This document shows positions 1 to 10,976 of a stretch of DNA of 64,000 nt, piece by piece (the first letter of the stretch is position 1; each line of letters begins with the position of its first letter). Source of the DNA: Ottelia alismoides (Eukaryota; Streptophyta; Magnoliopsida; Alismatales; Hydrocharitaceae); the NCBI GenBank assembly GCA_037367405.1, contig JAZKJV010006048.1, forward strand, positions 1-64,000. The letters run 5' to 3'. The notes below the pieces were generated by a model that worked only from the letters and a program-made list of their open reading frames with translations, was not told the origin of the DNA and made no database searches. The translations under genes and the position numbers were made by a program.

Positions 1-686
1 ATAAACCTAGGACGACTTGGATTCGTTAGGGTTGCGAAAGTTTTATCACATTTCAATTTTTGCATCTCTATTTAATGGGATTTTCGGCACTGTTTAAAAT
101 GTTTAAACACGAAATATTCCACAGAATTTTGTTTCCTATTCAATAATTAAACCGCAGGATCTGGGTTTACTTAATTTGGATTCTGTATGCTCGAGATATG
201 ATCATTTGAATGAACATGCATCCACAGTTTCGGGGACTGCGCATCTTAAATATTTAATGAGTTAATTACTGTTTTGAGACACATTGAAATGCGTGTAAAT
301 CACTTTGGTTCTGTTGTAAATCAAATTAACAATCTTTGGAAACCGATTTTGCGTAATTTGGATTTAATTTGATTGAGATATGTTAATTTTAGTAAGTAGG
401 GGTCACTGCTGAAATTACATTCCTAATCAAGAATCATGTGATTATCAATTACTGAAATTAATTCTTAATTTCATGGAATAATTATAAAAAATATTTTGAG
501 AAATTATTAATGATAATTATTTCCTTAAATGACATGACCTCAAGAAATAATTTGATAAGATGAGATCTAAATCACAATTGGTTACACAATTAACAAATAA
601 AATTGCTTAAATAGGATAGGGAATTTGTCTAGCAAATTCCCTTATAATCAAAATGATTTTTATTATTACTACATGGTATAATTAAA
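1..686 (+). mobile_element. Ty1/copia 5' leader fragment, plus-oriented, cut by window start
   Basis: This stretch matches the reverse complement of about 10200-10950, the untranslated leader of the minus-strand copia element. Shared landmarks in order are a GGGTT-rich start, a block around TTGATTGAGATATG, and the string ACATTCCTAATCAAGAA. It is therefore the leader of another member of the same family in the opposite orientation. By alignment its primer-binding site and 5' LTR should lie just left of the window. It carries no open reading frame of note. Confidence 0.75.
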
Positions 687-737
687 GGATATGAGGAATC
701 CTCAAGCGTATCACGGAGCAGGGTTACCACTTGAGTT
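687..737. mobile_element. Deleted copia LTR tip at a rearrangement junction
   Basis: The first part (GGATATGAG and on to TCACGGA) resembles the plus-strand start of the copia LTR at 2990. It then jumps to GGGTTACCACTTGA, which lies about 180 bp further into that LTR (3170). This is an LTR tip with an internal deletion, inverted relative to the leader fragment at 1-686. It abuts the left limit of the large duplicated block. Confidence 0.5.
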
Positions 738-806
738 TATTGACACACTAGATTGATGATATCTGAGAGTTGAGAGAGCAGTTGACACAACGATTGTCAG
801 ATCTAA
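738..806. mobile_element. Short remnant of an Athila-like element end
   Basis: These roughly 70 bp match 48558-48627, the last part of the terminal sequence that ends the plus-strand Athila-like element in the right half of the window. In this copy everything further left of that terminus is missing. Position 738 is the left limit of homology between the two large direct copies. Confidence 0.5.
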
Positions 807-1514
807 CTTATTAGGAACTGCAGACCCTCTAAGACCGGATGTTAGGATCCCTCCTCTATTTTAGTTTTCATAAAAAGATGGAATGGATATTCGTCAACCA
901 CCCAACTGACGGGCTTGATCATATGCTCCCTAGTGGCATTCCACCATCGCTTTGTGAACCCTGTCAATGATTACTCTACAAAAAACTCCCATTCATCCTC
1001 AGGTGCATCGATAATCCTCAAAACCTTCAGCACTTGTGACATCCACAACTGTTTATTCTAAAGGATGGTGATACCGAAGAATTGGGGTATAAGAGCCCTC
1101 AGGTATGCCACATAGGTGCTATGATGCTTTTGTAAAGCATCTGCTTCCTCAACCTACTTATGCTCCATAGAGACTGATAAGTTGACGCTCTCCTCCAATT
1201 GTGATAGGGATAGTAGGAGGGATTGTCCTACTATATGAGTAGTTTCTCTATTGCCTCTTGGCACTATTGGATGCCATGTACTGCATGTACAAGGAAGGCT
1301 AGTTGTTGCGCCACATCAGGATCCATATAAGGTGGCATGGTTTTGCACAAAGAATCACAACATTAATTCTTTTCTTAGGAGAGACATATGGACATTGCAT
1401 ATAAAATTTTCTATTCTCCTCAATATTCGTGTAAGGTCAGAAGATTCTCAACAATATCATGAATTTTGAATACAAATGAGGGATGATATGTGTAGAATGG
1501 AAAGGAGTGTCACT
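807..1514 (-). pseudogene. Ty3/gypsy gag remnant (minus strand)
   Basis: Reading the minus strand from the primer-binding site at 1515-1529, the frames give a gag-like N-terminus with a MPPHMDNDVAQQLA-type start (clearest in the right copy) and a Gln-rich helix. They continue through an acidic segment APEDEWEF and a core motif LTGFTKRWWNATREH. The Trp-Trp plus ATR pattern is typical of the capsid region of plant Ty3/gypsy chromoviruses. Several in-frame stops and frameshifts make it non-functional. The second copy is at 48628-49334. Protease, RT and integrase of this element are absent, so only its 5' end survives. Confidence 0.55.
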
Positions 1515-1529
1515 GCTCTGATATCTAAC
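1515..1529 (-). other. Primer-binding site of the minus-strand gypsy element
   Basis: The minus strand reads GTTAGATATCAGAGC. It contains TATCAGAGC, the core of the site complementary to the 3' end of initiator tRNA-Met (canonical TGGTATCAGAGC). It lies directly after the LTR end. The duplicate copy at 49335-49349 reads GTTTGATACCAGAGC. Confidence 0.65.
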
Positions 1530-2984
1530 TGTGAAGAACTCGACCCTTGAGGATCCGGGTATTGGGAATAGTTCCACACACATACACTCCACTTTCAAAA
1601 TATTAAATGTAATATAAATAGTAGAAAATATCACAAAAGATTGGAACATAAAATTTATTTTCATCCACATCATATCCATCATTCATTAAATATCACATGC
1701 TTGCAAAAGTTCATAGTGTATTAGGTATGGTTTGAAATTTATGTCCATGCATACATTGTACATATGTCACTCAAAATGCTACAAGTAAAGTAAAGTAGTA
1801 AAAACTACAAGTGTATGTAATAAAAGTAACTATTGTGTTGGACCATAAAAATTATAGCTTTCCAAATAAAAGCCTCCAAGCAAGAGGTGCTATGAATTTA
1901 CTACTGTGGCTACTCTTGAGAAATTGTGGATCCGGCATCAAGGTACACTATTAAAAAAGCTGCCCCATATGGTGTAAAACTTCAAAAAGTAAGGTACTTA
2001 AAAATGTGCAAAAGAAACAAACTGGGTAAACTATCCTCACCAAGAAGAACTCACTTAATCATCATAAATTTCTATTATCCTTAATTACACACACATCATG
2101 TATAGTCTGTGGTCTTGGTCCACAAGGAACCTCGCACTATGACTCTAAGGCACTAAGAAAACTTTAGGATTGGGGCGCCTCAATAGGATGTAGTCGAGTT
2201 CAATGCATACTAACTATGTTCCCAATACCAAATCGTAATTCTCACGTTAACTTTTCCATGCATTGCACTCGATTCACCTCAACCTCGATCACTTGACCAA
2301 CTTTCAACCTGTGAATTCTCGTGAACCACCCAAGTCTAGTACACATGTATAAGAGTCCACATTGTTTTAGGGCATAAGATAGGGTATTTATCATTGAGAT
2401 CATTCATACCATAGCCAGAAAACCTTTCGATTATATCAATTCTCCCTATATCTGGGAGATCGCTTCATTCGTACCATTTGCCAACTTCCATAACCACATT
2501 TCTCATAACTCCCCAATTAGTGCACCCTCTTGAAACACTAACCAATGTGGCATACACTAGCTACTACACGAGTTTTACACTAAGTGAAATAGTTAATAAA
2601 TACACCACCAATCATGGCTTCTTGGCACTCTCTCTAAGTATTGGGATGAAGGCGCACAAGTAGTGCGGTCGAACACTATCATATTAGCACCTTGGTGTGC
2701 CAAGAAACATGTCCCCAAACTAATGCCTATTGGGATCATCATGTCTAAGCTACTATTTGGGCCCCAATGGTACATACCTCTCCCTTTCCGGTGTCTGCTC
2801 CTCATGCCACATAAGATTAAATTACTTTGGTATAGACAAGGACCCAATAGGACATATGTCCATTCAACTCAAATGTAAATACACAGATCTAGATACCCCC
2901 TTGATTATTCAAACGATCCTCAAGATCTTCACAAGTCACTAAGGCTCAACGCATTGAATGTATATCACCTTAACTGATAATGGA
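1530..2984 (-). repeat. Gypsy LTR, segment next to the primer-binding site
   Basis: On the minus strand this ends in a GGATCC plus GGGTCG-like tract and TTCACA, immediately before the primer-binding site, as plant chromovirus LTRs commonly do. It is interrupted at 2985 by the copia insertion and resumes at 13990. The segments 13990-14354 and 16905-17450 complete an LTR of roughly 2.4 kb. It has no coding content. Confidence 0.55.
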
Positions 2985-2989
2985 CCTGT
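2985..2989. repeat. Left target-site duplication of the copia element (decayed)
   Basis: Reads CCTGT here, against CCCAT at the other end (13985-13989). In the duplicated right copy both ends read CCCAT, so this copy has gained two substitutions. Confidence 0.6.
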
Positions 2990-5628
2990 TGAAGGATATG
3001 AGAATATCCTTAAGCACATCACGGAAGTGTCATGATCGCATCGCATGTGATCAGGAGTGACAAGTTGCATTAGTTTCTCTAGGCAACAAATTTAAAAATT
3101 TCAACCATGAAACCACATGATCCAAGAACGCTTATTGGATCTTTTCATCTAAACCACAAATGAGTATTAGGGTTACCACTTGAAGTGTGGTTGCGATTGA
3201 GTCTCTAAACGAAGAGACCTCCTATCTCAAGTCCAATCTGGTAGAGGAGACGCTTGTGAGTGCATTAATGAAATGTGTGCTTCTCGTAATACATGTTGAT
3301 GATCCAAGAAGTGAATCTCCTGATCTCGTCACATGAGATCTGACATCTTCTTCATGAATGAGGCGCACCGAAAGAGATGGAGATCCATGAGAAAATAATC
3401 CAATGGCATAACATCGACATTGCGACGATGGTGACTCTCTCTAGGGCTCCATGGTGGACGGCCACAATGAGAGAGAGAGGGTTGGCATATAGAGAGAGAG
3501 ATAAAGAGCATATGAGGTTGTCTCTTGATGTTGTTGTAACTTGAAGAGCAAGGGGCCTCTTCTTATATAGTATGTTGGGAGTCCACGAATCACAATGCAT
3601 GGACTATACAAAATCAACGGATGATATTAATTTGTGCTTCTTTCACTGGCCATTATTTTGTTGTAAAAACACAACGACAATTAATTTAATTTAGATTAAA
3701 TATATGTTGATAAATCAATATAAATTAATCGTAAAATTAAATAAATCAAGCATGAGATCATGGAAAAGAGATTACATCCTTCCATGGGATTTAGAGTGGA
3801 TGGCCACCCTTTCCTAATGGGATTGGATGGCCATCAACCCTCCTATTATGGAAGGGTGCAATCTCATGTAATCCCACGAGATTACATTATTCCATGGACA
3901 TCTCCACGATTTACAACATCACTTGTTGTAAATTATATCACAAAAATAATTCATAATTATTTTGTGAATATTCTAATTTTGTCATTGGAAAATTGTGGAT
4001 CACATTCACAATCCAAAATAAAATGTGATTTACATTTTCAATTAATTATCCAATTTGATTCCAATTGATATCAATAATTAATCAACAAATATAAATCAGC
4101 TCCTTATTATTTATTATAAATCACATTTACAATATATATGATTAATATGGATATTACTATCCACATTATTCATATCCATGCAATTAAAACACATTTAATC
4201 ATCATGGATGTCTATTCTCATGTGCCCAAATAATATGAATCACATTCACATTATTCATATATTTGATAAAAAAATCACATTTTATTATCTAAGATAGCCC
4301 TATCCATAACATGAATCAACTTCATATTATTCATTTTAATTAAATGACATTTAGTTATCAAATTCTTAATGCTCCGATACATATATTAACAATGGAATTA
4401 TCCATAACTCTTTCAAGGATAATGCATTTTCTCTGAAAATACTCGTATATAAGGACAAGGTGATTGTATTGTTTCATGTATAGTGACTTGGATATTGAGA
4501 TCACATTTCAAACCCAGATCTTGCAGACCTCTAATAGTTTCTTGATAAAATGAAAACCGTAAATTTAATCTTCTTATTTAATCTGAATCACATTAAATCA
4601 ATGTCCAGCATTTGGACCAAGATAAGATCACTTATATACTGATAGGAGTCACTAAAATCTAAACGTATTTCTCACACCCTGGGAATGGAAGCGTCATGGT
4701 TATACAATCATTTATGATCACATGACCCTCAGGTATTCCTAAGACATGTACTTCTTGCATACTGGAAGACCAAGAATAAACCTGAAGTATTACATCAATT
4801 TTACACATCTACTTGAAGGTTTTATCACTAAATTTCTCATTTGATCATTGCGAGATGGTATCGATAATATGCTTTCCAAACAACGTATCGTACATAGTTG
4901 TTGATCATATCCTTTTCAAAAGCATATATCAAACATACAAATTCCGTCAAGATTCCAAAGCGAGACAACCTTGCACAGAAATTCATTCTTCCCAATATCT
5001 CATAAGTGAGCTCATGTCATCCGGTTCACAAGTGAACATGTATGATCCCGTTGAAATATCGTATTACTCATATGCCCGTGCATGCACAGTAGCATGCTGG
5101 TGTATAGACCTTGATTAAGTCATCAAGCTATTGGTATGCCAAATGTACATACTCAGTCCTATAATAACACATTTGTCTCCAGTCAGAGGATGTGTGCCTA
5201 TATCATGACAGCATATGACATAGGTCTTTGGTTATTTCGATCACGTTAATTCAACTATTTGACCTAACATATCTAACACCTTTGAATCTCTATTCCTATG
5301 TAGAGGACCACATCAAGTGATCAGTCAGATATCAACCTTGAGAAAAAGGATTCCCATCACCTTCTCAGGTTGGAGATCATCCCTTAATAATCATTTGACG
5401 GTACTTGATGAGTCCTCAATGTAACTCTTCAGATATTCATCCCAGCACCACCCTCTATGATTCAACAATTGAATCAACAGTTGTATGATCATTAAGATGG
5501 CCATGATATATAACCCTAATCATACTAAGCAACCTATTATGTAGATTAATTGTTCTTTATTTTAAATATGGGAATGATATTTGCCATAACAATTATTGCA
5601 TAATGGTCGTGGGCTCCCATGTCCAACA
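2990..5628 (-). repeat. 3' LTR of the left copia element
   Basis: 2,639 bp. It pairs with 10977-13984, which shares the tip GATATGAG, the GA-rich tract, repeated AT-rich blocks and the closing TGTCCAACA (plus-strand reading). A minus-strand TATA-like box lies at 3570-3561. It has no internal tandem duplication, unlike the 5' LTR. Confidence 0.85.
3561..3570 (-). promoter_or_regulatory. TATA box of the copia LTR
   Basis: The minus strand reads CTATATAAGA. It is followed 60-110 bp downstream by CT-rich runs and then CCATGGAGCCC. The same layout recurs at 51370-51300, 59115-59040 and, in the related LTR, 14930-14825. In the 5' LTR (around 11557-11564) the box has drifted to TATATGAG. Confidence 0.5.
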
Positions 5629-5651
5629 ATCTCCCACTAGCCCAAAGAGCC
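5629..5651 (-). other. Polypurine tract of the left copia element
   Basis: The minus strand reads GGGCTAGTGGGAGAT directly before the LTR start TGTTGG, which is the classic plant copia plus-strand primer site. It is identical in the right copy (53449-53471). Confidence 0.8.
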
Positions 5652-6379
5652 ATTAATAGGGTAATCTTTAAACCAACACTCATGTGACAACCATAAGCTA
5701 TTTAGAAAATATCTAGGCAAGCTAATTAGACACTTTGTTCATAAGAGACTATGCCAAGTCCTTTTACGACACTTGCATATCCTCCAGTAACAATGCTCGC
5801 ATCTTATGCGAATGTTGCATGTCATGCAACCAATACTTAATATTGTCAGTTATAGTGTCCTTGACATTATAGCTCAATAATTATTTTAACTAGTACGTAA
5901 TTTCTACAATCCTTATCATAATACATTTATTCTCGAAGATCTTTATCTTCTAAGATATCAACATTTAAGATCTTGTAGATCTCTATATATAAAATCTTAA
6001 TTTTTGAAGATAAGACTTTGAGATCACTATCTAGAAGTCTTGTTATCTTTGAAGATATTGTTGTTACTATAATCAAGTATTTTATCTCCATAGTAGGATT
6101 AGTAACAGTTTACTACTCACACTGCATGGCAGTCATCCGACTTCCATACACATCTAGCATACACTCGGCTTCTTGTAATTGTTGCACAAGGGCAAGAAGT
6201 TTCAGCATTCACTTCCTCAACTCTTTGAGGTAATACCCCATGATATAGGTCAATACCATATCATAAGGGAAGGAAGCCTTCCTTGGAATTTTCTAGAAAA
6301 TGGAAATATCTAATATGTACGACTAATGTCACAGTCCCAATACCCTCTTCTCTTCTCTTCTGATCACCTTTAGAACTGA

Positions 6380-6960
6380 GATCTAAGAGGTATCCATGAG
6401 ATAATATCTCAAGGTATGTAACAATGAGATTATAAAACACTTAATATCATTCAAAATGATTAGGATATCATCTATACCTATCACAATGAACACATTGGCA
6501 CTCCCACTAATCTTCATGTGGTTCATCGAGATTCTATCTGAAATCATAACATTTATAATTTCAACCAATCTTTTGTTCAAACTACAAGAAGTTTATTTGA
6601 GTCCGTAGATGGAGTTCTTTAGCTTGCACACCTTACTTTCCACATCCATCAATCCATGAGGCTACTTCATAAGAATATCCTCAGTAAGGAATTCATAAAG
6701 GAGTGTGATGCTGGATTCCATTTTGTAGATGTCAAAGTCATGTAGTGTAGCTATAGTTATCAATATTTTGATGGAGTAAAGCATGGTCACCTAAGAGTAA
6801 ATCTCATAGCGATGTCTTCTCTTCGGTAGGTATCTTGTGGATACGAGCCATGGTTTTAAGGTCTCTACCTTTTCATCGGGTTCCCTCTTTCATTTTGAAG
6901 ATCCATTTACACCTAACGAGCCTTACCCTTGTAGGTGGATCCTCGAGGGTCCATAAACAA
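6380..6960 (-). pseudogene. Copia reverse transcriptase remnant
   Basis: The minus-strand frames give a KKEPDEKVETLK-like start, a PHVYKK-like region, and the catalytic-box context ISGSANVFIVIGIDDILIIL (within 6383-6580). Copia families have YVDD at this box; here Tyr-Val is replaced by Gly-Ile while both Asp remain. Stops and frameshifts are frequent, and the downstream RNase H is not clearly readable. The duplicate copy is at 54290-54780. Confidence 0.65.
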
Positions 6961-6969
6961 CACTTGCAT

Positions 6970-8039
6970 ATGAAGTTTACTTTAGACTTTAATGCTAACA
7001 TCCATCTCTCCATGTCATGATCCTCAGACACATCATCATATGAAGTCATATAATTATCAAACTTAATTGATACATGGAATCCATCCCTAAGCTCATTTGA
7101 AGAGGTCTGAGTGTTTCATCTTTAATTATTTTTTTAGTTTCCGATTTTAGGAACCTCATTGTCTTATCAAGATTAAATGAGTTCCTTCACTTCATTTTCA
7201 TATTGATCCTCAAGAGAGGCATCCTCTAAGAATAATATTCTTAGAGATGAAATCTTTTAGGAATCTCAAGGTCATAAAGTAGGTATCCAATATAATCCTT
7301 TATTTTCCTAATGAAGAATCACTCTTTGGTGATGGAATCTAGCTTACTTGCATACATGACAAAGTTATGAACCAAGCAACTCAAGTGCACATTACTATGC
7401 TAGGTTCCAAACGATTGCTTATGAGGGTTTTCGAGTGTAGATCTGCATGGAATCTTATTAATGATATATAATTTAGTCTCCACTACACATATATATTGAA
7501 ACTAAAATATAATTATGCTAAGATTATACATTGATCAAATCATGTCACACTTGATCCATTTATATCTCCCTACAACTCTATAGTGTTTAGGTGTATTAGG
7601 AGGAGTGACACAGAAATGATATTCATATCCCCATAAGGTATTCCTTGACTTAATATAATAGGTACTAACTGCTTAGATTAGATCAAATTCATTTCATATT
7701 CCTTCAAACATTTATTCTAAACCAAAATTATGAAATATTTTAACATTTCAAAGCTTTGTAAGGTGAAGGGAAGAAATCTCATATCACAAATAATCATCGA
7801 ATGATATCACATATCATCGATGTTTATTATGATACATATGATCCACATACATCAATATGTATGAGATCTTGAATACCTTGGCATATAACACCATTTTTAG
7901 AGAAGAGTGTGATGGAAATTTTAATTTGACTAAAATATTCACAAGTATGTAAGATTTTAAATTTCAGACATTCTAAAACTTCATTTCTTATTGGTCTATT
8001 GATCTCATCAATAGACATATGTCCAAGGCTAGATGCCAA
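6970..8039 (-). pseudogene. Copia GAG-pre-integrase and integrase remnant
   Basis: The minus-strand frame at 8039-7827 reads through LGHMSIDEINR, LHTCEYF and LIHIDVCG. This is the pre-integrase zinc region leading into the integrase core. The second Cys of the expected Cys-x-x-Cys pair reads as Tyr. Further down (about 7300-7250) the frames give RKIKDYIGYLLYD, matching the C-terminal GYP-x-G-Y region of copia integrases. Many stops. The same segments occur at 55619-55428 and about 54890-54780 in the right copy. Confidence 0.65.
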
Positions 8040-9640
8040 ATCATTGTCAAATGATCTTCATCCTCCTATTAATACTTAAATATTTAAATTTTCACGATTA
8101 GAAATGTTAATGAACCATTCATTAATTTTCTAATTAAGTAGAGTCCTCCAGATGTTAGACTACTATCTAAAATATATTCATCATAACTCTTTCTAATAGG
8201 CCTATTCCATAATTCATGTTTATTTCCAACATTCAGAAATAAACAATGAGTGTATTCTAATATCTGGTCATAGAGGCATTCTCCAATAGAGATTGTTGCA
8301 ACAATTGCATCAAAATCCATGTAGATAACTATTAAACCCTAAGATCAATCTTTCCAGTCTTCAAAACCATATGTAACCAACTGAAAGTGTTATTAGAAGA
8401 ATGAAATACAATTATTAGACTTTGATCTTATCTAAAAGTCAATATCAACGATCCAATGTAGATATATATTATTCTAATGTACTGTATGGACGATTGTCTA
8501 AGGATCTAGAAAGTCAAGATAGTCACATTATCATTACATCAGATTATTGCAGTATTCACATTTATTCAACTTTTTGGAGTCATATGGAAATTACAAAAAT
8601 ACAGTCAACTTCTTTACTTCCATTCTTGCTTGAGTTAGACCGATGCTTCCACTGCACTCCCTTCATCTATAAACAACCATTACTTAAGATAAAGGATCTC
8701 TTATGTTGATCTCAAAAGAATTCAATGTAAGAGTATTTCAACATGTATACATGCTTCATTCAATTCATATAATATTAATATTATGAAGCTTCACGAATGA
8801 CTTGATTACATACAGTAAAATGATGACACTCGTCATATCTACATCCATCTAAAATCTAAAAGACTTTAGTTCAGGTAGGTACTGAAACATTTTGAGTACA
8901 TCATCTCTTATCGAACCACCATTCTACGTAATGTACAGAACCATGTCATTAATGGTTAAATTTTGAGAGCACATATGTATGCCAAAACATCTCCATCGAT
9001 TTTATAAAGATTATGTGACGATTATGATCATCATCGACATCTCACTTCCAAAGTACATTCCATGAAAGATCAAAACTATAGAGACATACAAACCCTAGGG
9101 TTGTAGCCCTATTATCTATTTAATTGTCATTCCTCATTATTGTGAGGAAACTTGTACATTGCAACCACATACATTATGTGTCCAACTGCTGGTACAAAAT
9201 ATTGATCTTAGATCCAATCCACGATATTTACTAGTTATTATTGAGTATTATATTTAATTTATTTAATGAGGATTAATTGCAATAAGATAATTTGCTTAAA
9301 TGTATATTACTTTGATTTAGGAATTTTCACATCAAAGTTGGAATGCCTTGTCGACACTGATAGTTCATTCCCTTAATCACTTTCAATGTAGGAGATATAA
9401 TTACCATTATATCTCAAGAAAGATTTGTAATATTCTTCCTTATCTTTGTCACATCCCAATAATATGAGAACCTGTAACTTAGATAATAATAAGAATAATA
9501 GGGAACACATTCCGCCTTGCAAGTCCAACTTGTATTCCTAATTCGATCTTTAACACCTAAGCCCACCATCCCTAAGGTGATGTTGACATGTCGTTAATGG
9601 AACCAACCATCAATAGGAATAACACTCACTATGTGTACCC
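8040..9640 (-). pseudogene. Presumed copia gag-protease region, not readable
   Basis: Position and length (about 1.6 kb upstream of the pre-integrase domain) fit gag plus protease of a copia element. I could not recognise the zinc knuckle or the protease Asp-Ser/Thr-Gly motif. Short open stretches such as 8084-8320 carry no motif I know. The assignment rests on position only. Confidence 0.3.
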
Positions 9641-9647
9641 CAATATC

Positions 9648-9678
9648 ACCCAAATATATGAGGACCCGATATTTGGGT
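9648..9678 (-). other. Conserved hairpin 1 near the copia leader-gag junction
   Basis: A perfect 10-bp inverted repeat, ACCCAAATAT and ATATTTGGGT, encloses an 11-nt loop. The right copy (57290-57318) keeps the stem (CCCCAATAT and ATATTGGGG) and the loop length. One A:T pair is replaced by C:G at matching positions, a compensatory change. It sits about 1.3 kb downstream of the primer-binding site in the transcript sense. Function is unknown; a packaging or dimerisation role is inference. Confidence 0.6.
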
Positions 9679-9779
9679 CACTACGCATACAGACATACTC
9701 TTTTGAGAAGCAAAGAGCCTGATCTAGATGCATTTGTATGTAGGACATGTCACTTTGGAAATGCATCTCCTACATAAAA

Positions 9780-9812
9780 TCCCGGGCAACGGAACCATTT
9801 GCCTTGACGGGA
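9780..9812 (-). other. Conserved hairpin 2 in the copia leader
   Basis: The inner stem is GGCAA (9785-9789) with TTGCC (9799-9803) around a 9-nt loop. The outer stem is TCCCG (9780-9784) with CGGGA (9808-9812), with a 4-nt bulge. In the right copy (57421-57453) the inner stem is GGCGA with TCGCC, so an A:T pair became G:C. One outer pair becomes a G-U wobble when read in the minus-strand transcript. Confidence 0.6.
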
Positions 9813-10960
9813 GACCATGGATGTCACTTATTGATCCTCCATATCATGTTAAAATTATAATAAATTATATTCATATAATTAATTCTTCTAAGGGAATAAT
9901 ATCTTTATTCATAATAAAGAGTTTAATTTTAACTGGATCTAATTAATTTAATCACATTAAATCAATTATTAATCCAATTCAATAAACAAACTTGATTGTT
10001 ACTTGAAAGGATGGTATTGTCTCAAAGTACATTTTATTCGAATTTTAATAACTAGAAAAGTACATTATGATCCCCATGCATTATTCCTTCCCAACCCATT
10101 GTTGTGGCCAGTACCAACGGGAGTGGGACACATCATTCATGCAGAAATGTGCTACCCCAACGCTCCCCAACTAGACACCATATCCACCTCAGGTTAGGAT
10201 AATGTTGATCGATCACTTTGTACTTGAGATGATAATCGATTTTTCAATTGAAGTTATACCATATAATAATAATCAAAAGAATTTTTAATTTTATTACAAG
10301 GAGATTCTTTAAACAAATTCTCATTCCTAATCAAGCAAGTTTGTTTGTTGCAAAGAAGATCATGTAACAATTTGTGATCTAGATCATGTCTAATCAACTA
10401 TTGGTTAAGGCATTGTCATTTTAGGAAATAATTATAATTAAATATTTATCCACAATTATTCCAGGAAAATAAACCATTTGATTTTACTATTTGATTAAAT
10501 GAGAATCACAAGGTTCTTGATTAGGAATGTAACTTCCAACAGTGACGCACACTTACTAGAATCATCATATCTCAATCAATTTAAATCCAAATCAAGTAAA
10601 GTAAGTTTTCAAAGTTTGGGAATTTGATTTAAAACAAATTCTAGTGATTTTCACGAATTTATAGGCATTTCAACCCCGTAATTAACTCTTGAATTACGCA
10701 AGATTTTCCATCCCTGAAACAATGGATACATGTTCACTAAAATGATCATAACTTGAGCAAACCGATTCTGAATCACACAAACTCAAATACCATGGTTTAT
10801 TTATTTAATGGGTAACATTATCCTAAATAATTTTATATTAAATAGAGCCAAAAAATTCATTAAATAGGGTTGTGTGAACCGAATGTTATAAAATTTCCAC
10901 TAACCCTAGTGAGCCCAAGCCATCCTATGTTCATAGATCGTATCTGAAACCTCTGACCTA
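9813..10960 (-). other. Long untranslated leader of the left copia element
   Basis: About 1.15 kb between the primer-binding site and the hairpins. There is no convincing open frame. The sequence is recognisably conserved with the plus-oriented fragment at 1-686 and with about 57454-58550. Confidence 0.6.
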
Positions 10961-10976
10961 AGGCTCTGATAGTACC
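10961..10976 (-). other. Primer-binding site of the left copia element
   Basis: The minus strand reads GGTACTATCAGAGCCT directly after the 5' LTR. TATCAGAGC matches the initiator tRNA-Met site; the 5' part is imperfect. This segment is deleted from the right copy near 58550. Confidence 0.65.
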
